Shown one piece after another: positions 23,938-32,225 of a stretch of 37,702 nucleotides of DNA. Source of the DNA: Bacteroidales bacterium. GTDB taxonomy: Bacteria > Bacteroidota > Bacteroidia > Bacteroidales > UBA932. Location of the stretch: the NCBI GenBank assembly GCA_028691975.1, contig JAQUYF010000015.1:1-37702 (forward strand), written 5' to 3'. The notes beneath the pieces were generated by a model. That model saw only the letters and a list, made by a program, of their open reading frames with translations, was not told the origin of the DNA and searched no databases. A program made the position numbers and the translations under genes. The number at the start of each line of letters is the position of its first letter. Position 1 is the stretch's first letter.

Positions 23938-24246
23938 TTAAGCAATTTCTTCAATCTGGATTTTAGTCAAATATTGACGGTGACCATTTTTCTTCTGATA
24001 GCCTTTACGACGTTTCTTCTTAAAAATGATAACCTTGTCAGCCTTACAATGCTCAAGCACCGTAGCCTTAACGTTTGCACCCTCTACGTAAGGAGCACCA
24101 ACATTAACTTTACCCTCGTTGTCGGTTAATAACACTTTGTTGAAATCAAGAGAAGCACCAACTTCAGCCGCAAGGCGGTTGACGAAAATCTGCTTTCCTG
24201 TCTCTACTTTAAATTGCTGTCCTGCAATATCTACAATTGCGTACAT
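23938..24246 (-). CDS. rplU: 50S ribosomal protein L21
   Basis: 102 residues with MYAIVDIAGQQFKVETGKQIFVNRL and the C-terminal KADKVIIFKKKRRKGYQKKNGHRQ block, both diagnostic. First gene of the rplU-rpmA operon, with a leader of about 95 nt from a consensus promoter at 24345-24375. Confidence 0.97.
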   Translation of the reverse strand: MYAIVDIAGQQFKVETGKQIFVNRLAAEVGASLDFNKVLLTDNEGKVNVGAPYVEGANVKATVLEHCKADKVIIFKKKRRKGYQKKNGHRQYLTKIQIEEIA

Positions 24247-24340
24247 AAATTAAATTTTAAAAATTTACGACTGCAAGCGGGTATCATAATCTAAATACCT
24301 CTTAATCAGTAGCTTGACAATCTTGTATATCCAATTTTGG
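24247..24340 (-). other. Untranslated leader of rplU-rpmA
   Basis: About 95 nt between the promoter and the rplU ATG, long for this window. A GGTAT / ATACC stem can form at 24280-24299. The 50 nt nearest the ATG are A/T-rich. This could be a ribosomal-protein autoregulatory leader, but I cannot match it to a known one. Confidence 0.35.
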
Positions 24341-24344
24341 ACTG

Positions 24345-24375
24345 CAAAGGTAAGTTTTTTTATCTTCACAGCAAA
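24345..24375 (-). promoter_or_regulatory. rplU-rpmA promoter
   Basis: TTTG (24372-24375), 19 bp, TACCTTTG (24345-24352) on the minus strand, an exact consensus with the same -7 box as rpmH. Confidence 0.75.
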
Positions 24376-24384
24376 TTTTTTCTG

Positions 24385-25563
24385 CTAAATCTTATCCAAA
24401 GCCTGAGCCAAATCGGCTTTGATATCCTCTAAATCCTCAATACCTACTGCAAAACGAACCAGCCCGTCGGTGATACCGCAAGACTCGCGCGCTTCCTTAC
24501 TCATCTTGGAGTGTGTCATGGATGCGGGATGTGACATAAGAGACTCAACTCCACCGAGAGATACAGCCAGCAGTATCATGTGAATATTATCCATCAATGT
24601 CTTACCGGCCTTAATACCGCCTTTCAGCGAAAAGCTGATCAGTGAGCCCGGACCTGTCATCTGTCTGAGGCTCAGTTCATGTTGAGGGTGAGACTTTAAT
24701 CCCGGATATTTAACCCATTCAACTTTCGGATGTTTCTCAAGCCATTCTGCTAAGGCAATGGCATTTTCCTGCTGTTTCAGCACTCTGACAGACAAAGTCT
24801 TAAGCCCTCTGATAACCATATATGCCTGAGTAGGATCCATATTGAAACCGAAATTAATCATCGCTGCACGTACTTTAGCATCAATCTCTTTTGTCCTTGA
24901 GATAACCGCACCGGCAACGATGTCGGCATGTCCGTTAATAAATTTGGTCATAGAGTGGAGAGCCACATCTGCCCCGAGGTCAAGAGGCTTTTGCAATACG
25001 GGACTGCAGAAAGTATTGTCCACAACAACCACAATACCGTGAGCATGGGCTATTTCGGCAGCAGCCTTTATATCAGTGATGGCAATTGTCGGATTGCTTG
25101 GGGATTCTATATATAAAACCTTTGTGTCAGGACGGATAGCATTTTTGATGTTGTTTAAATCTGTAGTGTCAATGTAAGTTGATTCAACACCATAAGTGGA
25201 CCAATACTTCTCCATAACAACACGTGAAGGGCCATAAACCGCATCGGTAGAGATCATATGATCGCCTCCCTTTAGAAGAGCAGCGTAAACACTGTTGACG
25301 GCAGCCATTCCGCTTGATACTACCACACAGCCGAAGCCGTGCTCAAGCTGAGCCAAAGTAGTCTCCAGGGCTTTTATAGTCGGATTCCCTATACGGGTAT
25401 ATATAAATCCCTCCTCTTCTCCTGCAAAACAGGCTGCACCGTGGTCCGCGTTTTTAAACTTGAATGTTGATGTTTGATAGATAGGAGTCACTGCTGCTCC
25501 ATAGTTGTCTTCAATTTCCGCTCCGTGAACTAAAATTGAATCTTCGCTGATTTGATGTTTCAT
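24385..25563 (-). CDS. Trans-sulfuration PLP enzyme (cystathionine/methionine gamma-lyase or gamma-synthase family)
   Basis: 392 residues of the Cys/Met metabolism PLP family. PIYQTSTFKF, YTRIGNPT (Tyr/Arg contact the phosphate of a neighbouring subunit's cofactor), SSGMAAV, ESPSNPT, and the cofactor Lys207 in HSMTKFINGHADIVAGA are all present, as is SLGGVESLMSHPASMTH. Classic methionine gamma-lyases have a Cys in the YG-C-T position; here it is Pro112 (VYGPS), so lyase specificity for methionine is not supported by that mark. The exact reaction (gamma-synthase, gamma-lyase or beta-lyase) cannot be decided. Confidence 0.93.
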   Translation of the reverse strand: MKHQISEDSILVHGAEIEDNYGAAVTPIYQTSTFKFKNADHGAACFAGEEEGFIYTRIGNPTIKALETTLAQLEHGFGCVVVSSGMAAVNSVYAALLKGGDHMISTDAVYGPSRVVMEKYWSTYGVESTYIDTTDLNNIKNAIRPDTKVLYIESPSNPTIAITDIKAAAEIAHAHGIVVVVDNTFCSPVLQKPLDLGADVALHSMTKFINGHADIVAGAVISRTKEIDAKVRAAMINFGFNMDPTQAYMVIRGLKTLSVRVLKQQENAIALAEWLEKHPKVEWVKYPGLKSHPQHELSLRQMTGPGSLISFSLKGGIKAGKTLMDNIHMILLAVSLGGVESLMSHPASMTHSKMSKEARESCGITDGLVRFAVGIEDLEDIKADLAQALDKI

Positions 25564-25585
25564 TATTATATTATTTCATTCTGTG

Positions 25586-25593
25586 CAAATTTA
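25586..25593 (-). promoter_or_regulatory. -7 element for the trans-sulfuration gene
   Basis: TAAATTTG on the minus strand, 22 bp ahead of the ATG at 25563; the -33 region is only T-rich. Part of a divergent AT-rich gap of 114 bp. Confidence 0.42.
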
Positions 25594-25629
25594 TTTAATT
25601 GTATTATTTTTTAAATGAAAATAATATAT

Positions 25630-25637
25630 TATTTTTG
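25630..25637 (+). promoter_or_regulatory. -7 element for the ATPase-sirtuin operon
   Basis: TATTTTTG, 40 bp ahead of the ATG at 25678, with a T-rich -33 region at the right 19-bp spacing. Confidence 0.42.
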
Positions 25638-25677
25638 TAACAAATTTGTGATAAAACCTTAAATACCTGCTTCAATT

Positions 25678-26736
25678 ATGGATTTAGCTTTCGCTTACTA
25701 TGATATTGCCGTCGGTGGCGATTTCATCGGTCGAAAGAAAGAAACCGACACCTTCATTAAAACAATTATTGACGAACAGAAAGGAATTTCTCTCTATGGT
25801 GCCCCAAAATCAGGCAAAAATTCCTTCATAAAAAACGGATTGTCCCGATTGAAGGCCAAAAAGTATAATTTTACTCTATGCGAAATAGACCTTTCCACCG
25901 TACTGTCTTATCAGGGGTTTGTACAGATTTTCAAGAGAAAGATGCATACTCTCGCCAAGGATGTCAATAAAAATTCCATTCTTCCTTTCGACATCCAGAC
26001 AGAGGGGCTTGATGAGGCAGCTATTTTAAACCTGCCGGAGATCATTGCGGAAGAGGGCTCCACAACCGTCATCATCTACATCAAAGAGTTTCAGAATGTA
26101 TATGTACGTGAAAATGAAGACTTCTGTCTCGAAGACATTGAGCGCATCTGGAGCAAGCATCATCACGTGCGATACATCCTCACAGGCTCGTTTGTCAACC
26201 CGATGAAGTACATTTTTGAAGAGAGAAAACTCTTCTACTACATGACACATAACATAACACTCTCACGAATAAGCGAAAAAGAGTTCTGCAACTACGTAAT
26301 CCAGACCTTTCTCGATGTTGGCAGAGTAATTGAAGAAGAAGAGGCTGTAACTATTTACAACATTACCGACGGGAATCTCTGGTACACAAAACTGATATGT
26401 GCAACGTGCCTTTCGCTCCCTGTCGGCTATATCAATGCAAGCGTAGTTACTCAGGCAAAAGAGATGCTCATAAGCACCTGTTCACCACGTTTTACACAGA
26501 CAATGGCAGACTTAACCCCCAATCAGATCAACTTTCTCAGGGCGGTACTTGACCATGTGCCAAGATTTTCAAGCAGCGAGATACTTGAGAAGTACAAACT
26601 CAACTCTTCAGCTAATGTCTTTCGTCTGAAAGAGGCCCTCAAAAAAAAGGAGGTTATCACATTTGACAGTGACGACACCGCATACATTCTGGACCCTCTA
26701 TTTAACTATTGGCTAAAAAATTACTACTTCAAATAA
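25678..26736 (+). CDS. AAA+/STAND-like ATPase, Arch_ATPase type
   Basis: 352 residues. The P-loop GAPKSGKNS is at 41-49. The Walker B strand TTVIIYIKEF carries Glu but no clear Asp pair; the sensor strand is RYILTGSFV. Features such as GDFIGRKKETD ahead of the P-loop (the ligand-type box) and a C-terminal region (about 280-352) with FRLKEALKKKEVI and DPLFNYWLKNYYF, a winged-helix-like end, match the pfam Arch_ATPase/DUF234 group found across Bacteroidetes. The function is unknown. It is the first gene of a run in which the sirtuin starts 7 bp downstream. Confidence 0.78.
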   Translation: MDLAFAYYDIAVGGDFIGRKKETDTFIKTIIDEQKGISLYGAPKSGKNSFIKNGLSRLKAKKYNFTLCEIDLSTVLSYQGFVQIFKRKMHTLAKDVNKNSILPFDIQTEGLDEAAILNLPEIIAEEGSTTVIIYIKEFQNVYVRENEDFCLEDIERIWSKHHHVRYILTGSFVNPMKYIFEERKLFYYMTHNITLSRISEKEFCNYVIQTFLDVGRVIEEEEAVTIYNITDGNLWYTKLICATCLSLPVGYINASVVTQAKEMLISTCSPRFTQTMADLTPNQINFLRAVLDHVPRFSSSEILEKYKLNSSANVFRLKEALKKKEVITFDSDDTAYILDPLFNYWLKNYYFK

Positions 26737-26743
26737 TAAAAAT

Positions 26744-27433
26744 ATGAAAAAATTGGTTGTCCTATCGGGTGCGGGAGTCAGTGCCGAAAGCGGCATAAAG
26801 ACTTTTCGCGACAGCGACGGCTTGTGGGAAAACTACGACGTCCGGGATGTAGCCTCTATAGAGGGGTGGTACAGAGACCGCAAGACTGTCTTAAATTTTT
26901 ACAATGACCGCAGGCGGCAGATAGAGCAAGCTCAGCCTAATGAGGCTCACCTTATCATCGCAGAACTGCAAAAGTGGTATGACGTGGTAGTAGCTACTCA
27001 AAATATTGATAATCTGCACGAAAGAGCCGGGAGTAAAAATGTGATCCACCTTCATGGCGAGATTACGAAGGTACGTCCGGAGGACAGAGAGGATAGTGGC
27101 ATAGTTGACATAGGATACAAGGATGTCAATTTCGGGGACACTGATAAGAGAGGTGTGCAGCTGAGACCGCATATCGTCTGGTTTGGAGAGGCCGTACCAA
27201 AGCTCGAAGAGGCTGCCGGAGAGGTTTCTAAAGCAGATATTCTACTGATAATAGGCACTTCCCTTGCCGTCTATCCGGCCGCGGGGTTGGTAAGATACGT
27301 CAATTACGGCATTCCCATCTACCTGATTGACCCTAAGCGCATTGATTTGGATTATAACAATTTTACACAAATACAGGATGTAGCTTCCAAAGGGATGGAA
27401 CGTCTCAAGGAACTGCTCCTCAACAATAAATAA
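26744..27433 (+). CDS. NAD-dependent protein deacylase (sirtuin, no zinc cysteines)
   Basis: 229 residues. [15 protein letters not shown] (9-23), [13 protein letters not shown] and catalytic His104 (HLHGE) give a full NAD-binding and catalytic core. Tyr53 and Arg56 (FYNDRR) are in the position that selects acidic acyl groups such as succinyl in CobB and SIRT5. The whole protein has no cysteine, so the four-Cys structural zinc site of most sirtuins is absent. [12 protein letters not shown] and [12 protein letters not shown] follow as usual. It starts 7 bp after the ATPase gene and 5 bp before rmlA. Confidence 0.92.
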   Translation: MKKLVVLSGAGVSAESGIKTFRDSDGLWENYDVRDVASIEGWYRDRKTVLNFYNDRRRQIEQAQPNEAHLIIAELQKWYDVVVATQNIDNLHERAGSKNVIHLHGEITKVRPEDREDSGIVDIGYKDVNFGDTDKRGVQLRPHIVWFGEAVPKLEEAAGEVSKADILLIIGTSLAVYPAAGLVRYVNYGIPIYLIDPKRIDLDYNNFTQIQDVASKGMERLKELLLNNK

Positions 27434-27438
27434 CATCT

Positions 27439-28311
27439 ATGAAAGGAATTGTATTGGCAGGCGGATCGGGCACAAGGCTTTACCCGATTACCAAAGGGGT
27501 TTCAAAACAAATGATACCCATCTATGATAAGCCTATGATATATTACCCCATCTCGGCATTAATGCTGGCGGGAATTCGTGATATCCTTGTTATATCCACT
27601 CCTACAGATTTACCCGCTTTTGAACGCCTTCTCGGAGACGGATCAGACTTCGGAGTTCACTTTTCGTACAAAGTTCAGCCGTCACCTGACGGTCTTGCAC
27701 AGGCATTTATTATCGGAGAGGAATTTATCGGTGACGACTCTGTTTGTATGGTACTTGGAGACAACATTTTTCAAGGTACAGGATTTCAAAATCTGTTAAA
27801 GCAGGCCGTTGCCAACGCGGAAAGCAACAGGAAAGCGACAGTATTCGGCTGCTGGGTAAGCGACCCGGAGCGTTACGGAGTTGTCTCTTTTGATGCCCAG
27901 GGCAATCCTGAAACAATCGAAGAGAAGCCCAAAGAGCCAAAGAGCAATTATGCAGTCGTGGGGCTCTACTTCTACCCTAACAAGGTTGTTGAAGTTGCAA
28001 AACATGTTAAACCGTCCGCTCGCGGAGAGTTGGAAATTACTTCCGTAAATGATAGATTCTTGCAGGACAAAGAATTGAAAGTAATCACTTTAGGTCGCGG
28101 ATTTGCGTGGTTGGATACAGGCACTCATGAATCTCTTTCGGAAGCTTCTACTTTTGTTGAAGTGATTGAGAAGAGGCAGGGCCTCAAAATTGCATGTTTG
28201 GAAGAAATTGCATTCAATAATGGCTGGATTACTGCCGAGCGCCTCATAGAAGTAGCCAAACCGATGCTTAAAAATCAGTACGGTCAGTACCTCATGTCAT
28301 TATTAAAATAA
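27439..28311 (+). CDS. rmlA: Glucose-1-phosphate thymidylyltransferase
   Basis: 290 residues. It makes dTDP-glucose from glucose-1-phosphate and dTTP, the first step to dTDP-rhamnose and other deoxysugars for surface glycans. [30 protein letters not shown] is the nucleotide-binding N-terminus; [25 protein letters not shown] and [12 protein letters not shown] are further hallmarks. No rmlB/C/D genes are next to it, so the rest of the pathway is encoded elsewhere. Spacing to both neighbours is under 20 bp. Confidence 0.95.
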   Translation: MKGIVLAGGSGTRLYPITKGVSKQMIPIYDKPMIYYPISALMLAGIRDILVISTPTDLPAFERLLGDGSDFGVHFSYKVQPSPDGLAQAFIIGEEFIGDDSVCMVLGDNIFQGTGFQNLLKQAVANAESNRKATVFGCWVSDPERYGVVSFDAQGNPETIEEKPKEPKSNYAVVGLYFYPNKVVEVAKHVKPSARGELEITSVNDRFLQDKELKVITLGRGFAWLDTGTHESLSEASTFVEVIEKRQGLKIACLEEIAFNNGWITAERLIEVAKPMLKNQYGQYLMSLLK

Positions 28312-28329
28312 CACCAATAATCAATAATA

Positions 28330-30231
28330 ATGAAACGCACCATATTATCGTTATCCCTGCTGCTTCTCGTATTTGCAGCAACAGCACAAACCTCACCGGT
28401 TAAATTTGCATACATTGCCGACACACACCTCTGTGCAGACTCACCACGCAACGGAGAGTTGGAGAAGTGCATCAATGACATCAACACCAAGCAGAAAGAT
28501 GTGCAATTTGTCATTTTCGGTGGTGACATTACAGAATTTGGAGCTGACGGGGAGATTGCCCTTGCAAAGTCCATAATCGACAAATTGTCCATACCGTACT
28601 ACATTGTTGCCGGCAATCACGACGCAAAATGGTCGGAAAGCGGCTGCAATACATTTGCCAAAGTGTTTGGGTATGAAAACTTTGAGTTCGAAGCCGGTGG
28701 AATCAAATTTTTGGGAACCAACAGTGGGCCGAATATGAGAATGGCCCCTGCTCTACTACCTCACGAAAGCATGGTGTGGCTCGACTCCATCGCAAAAGTC
28801 ATTCCCAAAGAGCAGCCGGTAATATTTATCAACCACTATCCGCAGGACACCTCAATGCTCAACTACTTCCAGGTAGTCAACACATTGAAACAAACCAATA
28901 TACAACTTATTATAGGGGGACATTGGCATCGCAATACCATACTTAACTACTTGGACATACCGGGCATTCTCGGCCGTTCACCTGCCGCTTATAAAAAAAC
29001 AGGTGTAGGTTACAACCTTATTACCATACAAAACGGGACAATTTCTGTTCAGGAAAGAGTTGCTGCCGAAGCAGACGGTACAGGTGGCGAGACACTCAAG
29101 GCATGGTACACTCTCAAGATGAGCGACAAGCCGCAATATGCACCATCCAGACCAAGCAAATACAATCCTTACAATCTTCCCGAAGACTTTCCGTGGATGA
29201 CTTTCGATGTCAATATGCAGTACCGCAACGTCAAGACCGTTTGGGAGAGCCAGGATGAGAGTGATATCGGATGTGGCGCAGTACCTGCCGGTAAATATGT
29301 ACTGTACGCTAATACTCAGGGTATTGTAAAAGCCTTGGATTTTGCCACCGGCAAACTTGTCTGGAAGTATGTTACAGGCGGAAAGGTATTCTCTACTCCG
29401 GCTGTAGAAGGGAAGAGAGTGATTGTCGGTTCTACTGACGGCTATATCTATTGCCTCAACCTCAAAAACGGCAAATTACTTTGGAAATACAAATGTAACA
29501 AGTCTGTACTTGCCTCAGCTGTCATCGTCAACGGGAAAGCCTATATCGGAGCTTCCGATGGAATCTTCAGGGCTTTTAAAATGCGCAACGGCAAGCGGCT
29601 CTGGCAGTATGACGGAGTAAAAGGCTTTGTAGAATGTAAGCCTTACGCCGACAAAGAGCAGGTTGTCTTCGGAGACTGGGCTAACAGGCTCTACAGCCTT
29701 GATCCGCAAACGGGCAAAGAACAGTGGATATGGAAGAACAAGGGCTCAAGAATGCTCTCTCCTGCTGCTGTTTATCCTGTTAAGGAGCATGGAAAGATAT
29801 TTTTCGCAACGCCGGAAAGAAAGACTTATGCACTTGATGCTACAACCGGAAAGCAGCTTTGGGTAGCACCTGGAGGGCGTGAATCGGTAGGCATTTCTCC
29901 GGATGGCAGTAAGATATACATTAAAAACATGTTCAACACAATGCAGGCTTACTCAACTGAGAGTGAGACTGTTAATAAGATATGGGATGTGCCTACGGGA
30001 CTGGGTTATGACATTGCTCCAACTCCCGCAATGACTGCAATGGCCGGTGCTCGCGAACTTGTTTTCGTCCCTACGGACAAAGGCAACATCTTCTGCTTAG
30101 ACGGCAAAGACGGTTCGCTCATTTGGACACATAAAGTGTCTGTAGCCCTGATTAACAGCATTATACCTCTTGACGGCAAGCGCATACTCGTATCCACCAT
30201 GGATGGAGTCGTGACCATACTCGAGTACTGA
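28330..30231 (+). CDS. Secreted metallophosphoesterase fused to a PQQ-type beta-propeller
   Basis: 633 residues. Signal peptide ending ATAQ, then a calcineurin-like phosphoesterase (about 22-225) with ADTH, GGDIT, GNHD, NHYPQD and GGHWHRN metal-binding motifs. From about residue 315 to the end there are repeated PQQ-propeller blades (patterns such as VKALDFATGKLVWKY, IYCLNLKNGKLLWKY, LYSLDPQTGKEQW, TYALDATTGKQLWV, IFCLDGKDGSLIW). The blades lack obvious PQQ dehydrogenase residues and probably serve as a binding platform. Exported, so it acts outside the cytoplasm. Last gene of the co-directional run beginning with the ATPase. Substrate unknown. Confidence 0.9.
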   Translation: MKRTILSLSLLLLVFAATAQTSPVKFAYIADTHLCADSPRNGELEKCINDINTKQKDVQFVIFGGDITEFGADGEIALAKSIIDKLSIPYYIVAGNHDAKWSESGCNTFAKVFGYENFEFEAGGIKFLGTNSGPNMRMAPALLPHESMVWLDSIAKVIPKEQPVIFINHYPQDTSMLNYFQVVNTLKQTNIQLIIGGHWHRNTILNYLDIPGILGRSPAAYKKTGVGYNLITIQNGTISVQERVAAEADGTGGETLKAWYTLKMSDKPQYAPSRPSKYNPYNLPEDFPWMTFDVNMQYRNVKTVWESQDESDIGCGAVPAGKYVLYANTQGIVKALDFATGKLVWKYVTGGKVFSTPAVEGKRVIVGSTDGYIYCLNLKNGKLLWKYKCNKSVLASAVIVNGKAYIGASDGIFRAFKMRNGKRLWQYDGVKGFVECKPYADKEQVVFGDWANRLYSLDPQTGKEQWIWKNKGSRMLSPAAVYPVKEHGKIFFATPERKTYALDATTGKQLWVAPGGRESVGISPDGSKIYIKNMFNTMQAYSTESETVNKIWDVPTGLGYDIAPTPAMTAMAGARELVFVPTDKGNIFCLDGKDGSLIWTHKVSVALINSIIPLDGKRILVSTMDGVVTILEY

Positions 30232-30288
30232 ACACCGTCCCTCCCCGGGACACGGACAGAGGGCGGGGACGAGCATAGCGAACGGTGT
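30232..30288. repeat. Inverted repeat directly after the phosphoesterase stop
   Basis: ACACCGT (30232-30238) pairs with ACGGTGT (30282-30288), and an inner GTCCC / GGGAC pairing can extend it. It abuts the stop codon at 30229-30231 and precedes the shared terminator at 30313-30355. Confidence 0.55.
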
Positions 30289-30312
30289 CTCTCAGGAGCT
30301 ACTGTCTGATAA

Positions 30313-30355
30313 CAAAAGAGGATGGCCATTGATTTGGCCATCCTCTCTTATTTTG
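30313..30355. terminator. Bidirectional terminator between convergent genes
   Basis: Stem GAGGATGGCCA / TGGCCATCCTC (11 bp, perfect) around TTGATT, flanked by A-rich and T-rich runs on both sides. It closes the plus-strand run ending at 30231 and the minus-strand operon ending at 30373. Confidence 0.92.
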
Positions 30356-30372
30356 CGTAAGCTTAAACAGTA

Positions 30373-31371
30373 CTATCTCATTGCCTCTTCAACTGAAACA
30401 GCAATAGCGACAGTAGCACCAACCATAGGGTTGTTACCCATACCGAGGAAGCCCATCATCTCAACGTGTGCAGGAACTGAAGAGCTGCCTGCAAACTGAG
30501 CATCGGAATGCATACGACCCATAGTGTCGGTCATACCGTATGAAGCAGGACCTGCAGCCATATTGTCCGGATGCAAAGTACGGCCCGTACCGCCACCGGA
30601 AGCAACTGAGAAGTACTTCTTTCCCTTCTCGAGACGCTCTTTCTTATAAGTACCTGCAACAGGATGCTGGAAACGTGTAGGATTGGTGGAGTTACCTGTG
30701 ATAGAAACATCCACATCTTCTTTCCACATAATTGCAACACCTTCGCGAACATCATCAGCACCATAGCAACGCACCTTTGCACGAAGACCGTCAGAATAAG
30801 GATACTCTTTAACAACTTTCAGTTCACCTGTATAGTAGTCAAATTCGGTCTGAACATAAGTAAACCCGTTAATACGTGAAATAATCATCGCTGCATCCTT
30901 GCCAAGACCGTTAAGAATAACCCTCAAAGGAGTTTTACGTACCTTGTTAGCCTTCTCGGCAATCTTTATAGCGCCTTCTGCGGCAGCGAAAGATTCGTGA
31001 CCTGCAAGAAAAGCAAAACACTGAGTCTCTTCACGAAGCAGACGTGCTGCCAGATTACCGTGACCTAAGCCCACCTTTCTGTCATCAGCAACGGACCCCT
31101 TAATACAAAAAGACTGAAGTCCGATCCCGATTGCCTCTGCAGCCTCTGCAGCTGTCTTGCAACCTTTCTTAATAGCTATTGCAGCGCCTACAACGTAAGC
31201 CCAGCAAACATTTTCAAAACAGATAGGTTGAGTCTCCTTAGCTACTGTATAAGGGTCAATTCCTTTCTGTGTGCATATCTCTTTAGCATCTTCGATGCTT
31301 TTGATTCCATATTGTTTTAGAACTGCATTGATATTATCAATCCTGCGTTCATATCCTTCAAATAAAGCCAT
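30373..31371 (-). CDS. GGGtGRT protein, unknown function
   Basis: 332 residues. The naming motif GGGTGRT is at 259-265, inside a conserved end block (SVASGGGTGRTLHPDN, GRMHSDAQFAGSSSVPAHVEMMGFLGMGNNPM). Seven cysteines are present (33, 51, 56, 71, 89, 118, 202), with Cys51/Cys56 spaced PICFENVC and His-containing stretches GHGN and GHES. No catalytic motif that I know. The family is named only for its motif. It is 36 bp downstream of an iron-sulfur scaffold gene on the same strand, the same pairing recalled in other Bacteroidetes and Firmicutes, which implies a linked role in iron-sulfur or redox chemistry (inference). Confidence 0.88.
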   Translation of the reverse strand: MALFEGYERRIDNINAVLKQYGIKSIEDAKEICTQKGIDPYTVAKETQPICFENVCWAYVVGAAIAIKKGCKTAAEAAEAIGIGLQSFCIKGSVADDRKVGLGHGNLAARLLREETQCFAFLAGHESFAAAEGAIKIAEKANKVRKTPLRVILNGLGKDAAMIISRINGFTYVQTEFDYYTGELKVVKEYPYSDGLRAKVRCYGADDVREGVAIMWKEDVDVSITGNSTNPTRFQHPVAGTYKKERLEKGKKYFSVASGGGTGRTLHPDNMAAGPASYGMTDTMGRMHSDAQFAGSSSVPAHVEMMGFLGMGNNPMVGATVAIAVSVEEAMR

Positions 31372-31407
31372 ATTCTTAATTTTTAATGGATTAATAAATA
31401 AATCGGG

Positions 31408-32100
31408 TTACTCCTGGCGAGGATCAATGTATTTGACACCTTCTGCAAATCTACCGTAACTTCCTTTGGCTTTGGCCAATGCCTCATTTGCATCTATGCC
31501 TTTCTTGACCATATCCATAAACTTGCCAAGATGTACAAATTCATAACCGATCACCTGATTGTCAGCATCAAGAGCCATTCTTGTACAATAACCTTCGGCC
31601 ATCTCCAGGTAACGGGTACCCTTTGCAGCAGTTCCAAGCATTGTGCCTATCTGACTGCGAAGTCCCTTACCAAGGTCTTCCATAGAAGCACCGACAGTAA
31701 GTCCGCCCTCTGAAAAAGCAGACTGAGTACGTCCGTAAACAATCTGCAAAAAGATCTCGCGCATTGCAGTGTTGATAGCATCGCAAACCAAGTCGGTATT
31801 AAGAGCTTCCAGGATAGTCTTACCCGGAAGAATCTCTGAAGCCATAGCTGCAGAGTGAGTCATACCTGAACATCCAATAGTCTCAATAAGAGCCTCTTGA
31901 ATAATACCATCCTTAACATTCAAAGTGAGTTTGCACGCACCCTGCTGAGGAGCACAGCGCCCCACACCGTGTGTAAATCCGGAAATATCCTTAATCTCTT
32001 TTGCTCGAACCCATTTCCCTTCTTCCGGAATAGGTGCGCTCTGATGGTTGGCGCCCTTTTTTACAACACACATTTGTTGTACTTCATGTGAATAAATCAT
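31408..32100 (-). CDS. Iron-sulfur cluster scaffold protein, NifU/IscU-like N domain
   Basis: 230 residues from ATG 32100 (MIYSHEVQQM); a start at 32145 would precede the -7 element. Cysteines at 49 and 56 (GRCAPQQGACKL), 77 (IGCSGMTHSA) and 106 fall in the IscU/NifU-N fold pattern (compare GC-G in IscU), suggesting assembly or holding of an Fe-S cluster. A C-terminal segment of about 70 residues (LEMAEGYCTRMALDADN, FVHLGKFMDMV) goes beyond classical IscU. First gene of the operon with the GGGtGRT protein. No cysteine desulfurase lies beside it, unlike isc or suf operons. Confidence 0.85.
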   Translation of the reverse strand: MIYSHEVQQMCVVKKGANHQSAPIPEEGKWVRAKEIKDISGFTHGVGRCAPQQGACKLTLNVKDGIIQEALIETIGCSGMTHSAAMASEILPGKTILEALNTDLVCDAINTAMREIFLQIVYGRTQSAFSEGGLTVGASMEDLGKGLRSQIGTMLGTAAKGTRYLEMAEGYCTRMALDADNQVIGYEFVHLGKFMDMVKKGIDANEALAKAKGSYGRFAEGVKYIDPRQE

Positions 32101-32142
32101 AATCAAATATTTTAATTCGTTATCTTTCCTACAAAAACCGCG

Positions 32143-32150
32143 CAAAGTTA
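32143..32150 (-). promoter_or_regulatory. -7 element for the Fe-S scaffold / GGGtGRT operon
   Basis: TAACTTTG on the minus strand, 42 bp ahead of the ATG at 32100. No clear -33 box at 19 bp. It supports the ATG at 32100 over an in-frame codon at 32145. Confidence 0.42.
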
Positions 32151-32225
32151 AGAATATTTTGCAAAACGGCCTGGTCTTTGCTAATTTTACCGATTATAAA
32201 TGCTTATAAACGACTGGCAACACTT

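Noticed and set aside
25678-27433. The ATPase-sirtuin pair as a confirmed antiphage defence system.
   Set aside because: The sirtuin is a standard deacylase in size and motifs, there are no other defence or mobile genes nearby, and the pair is joined to a housekeeping rmlA; only the adjacency is noteworthy.
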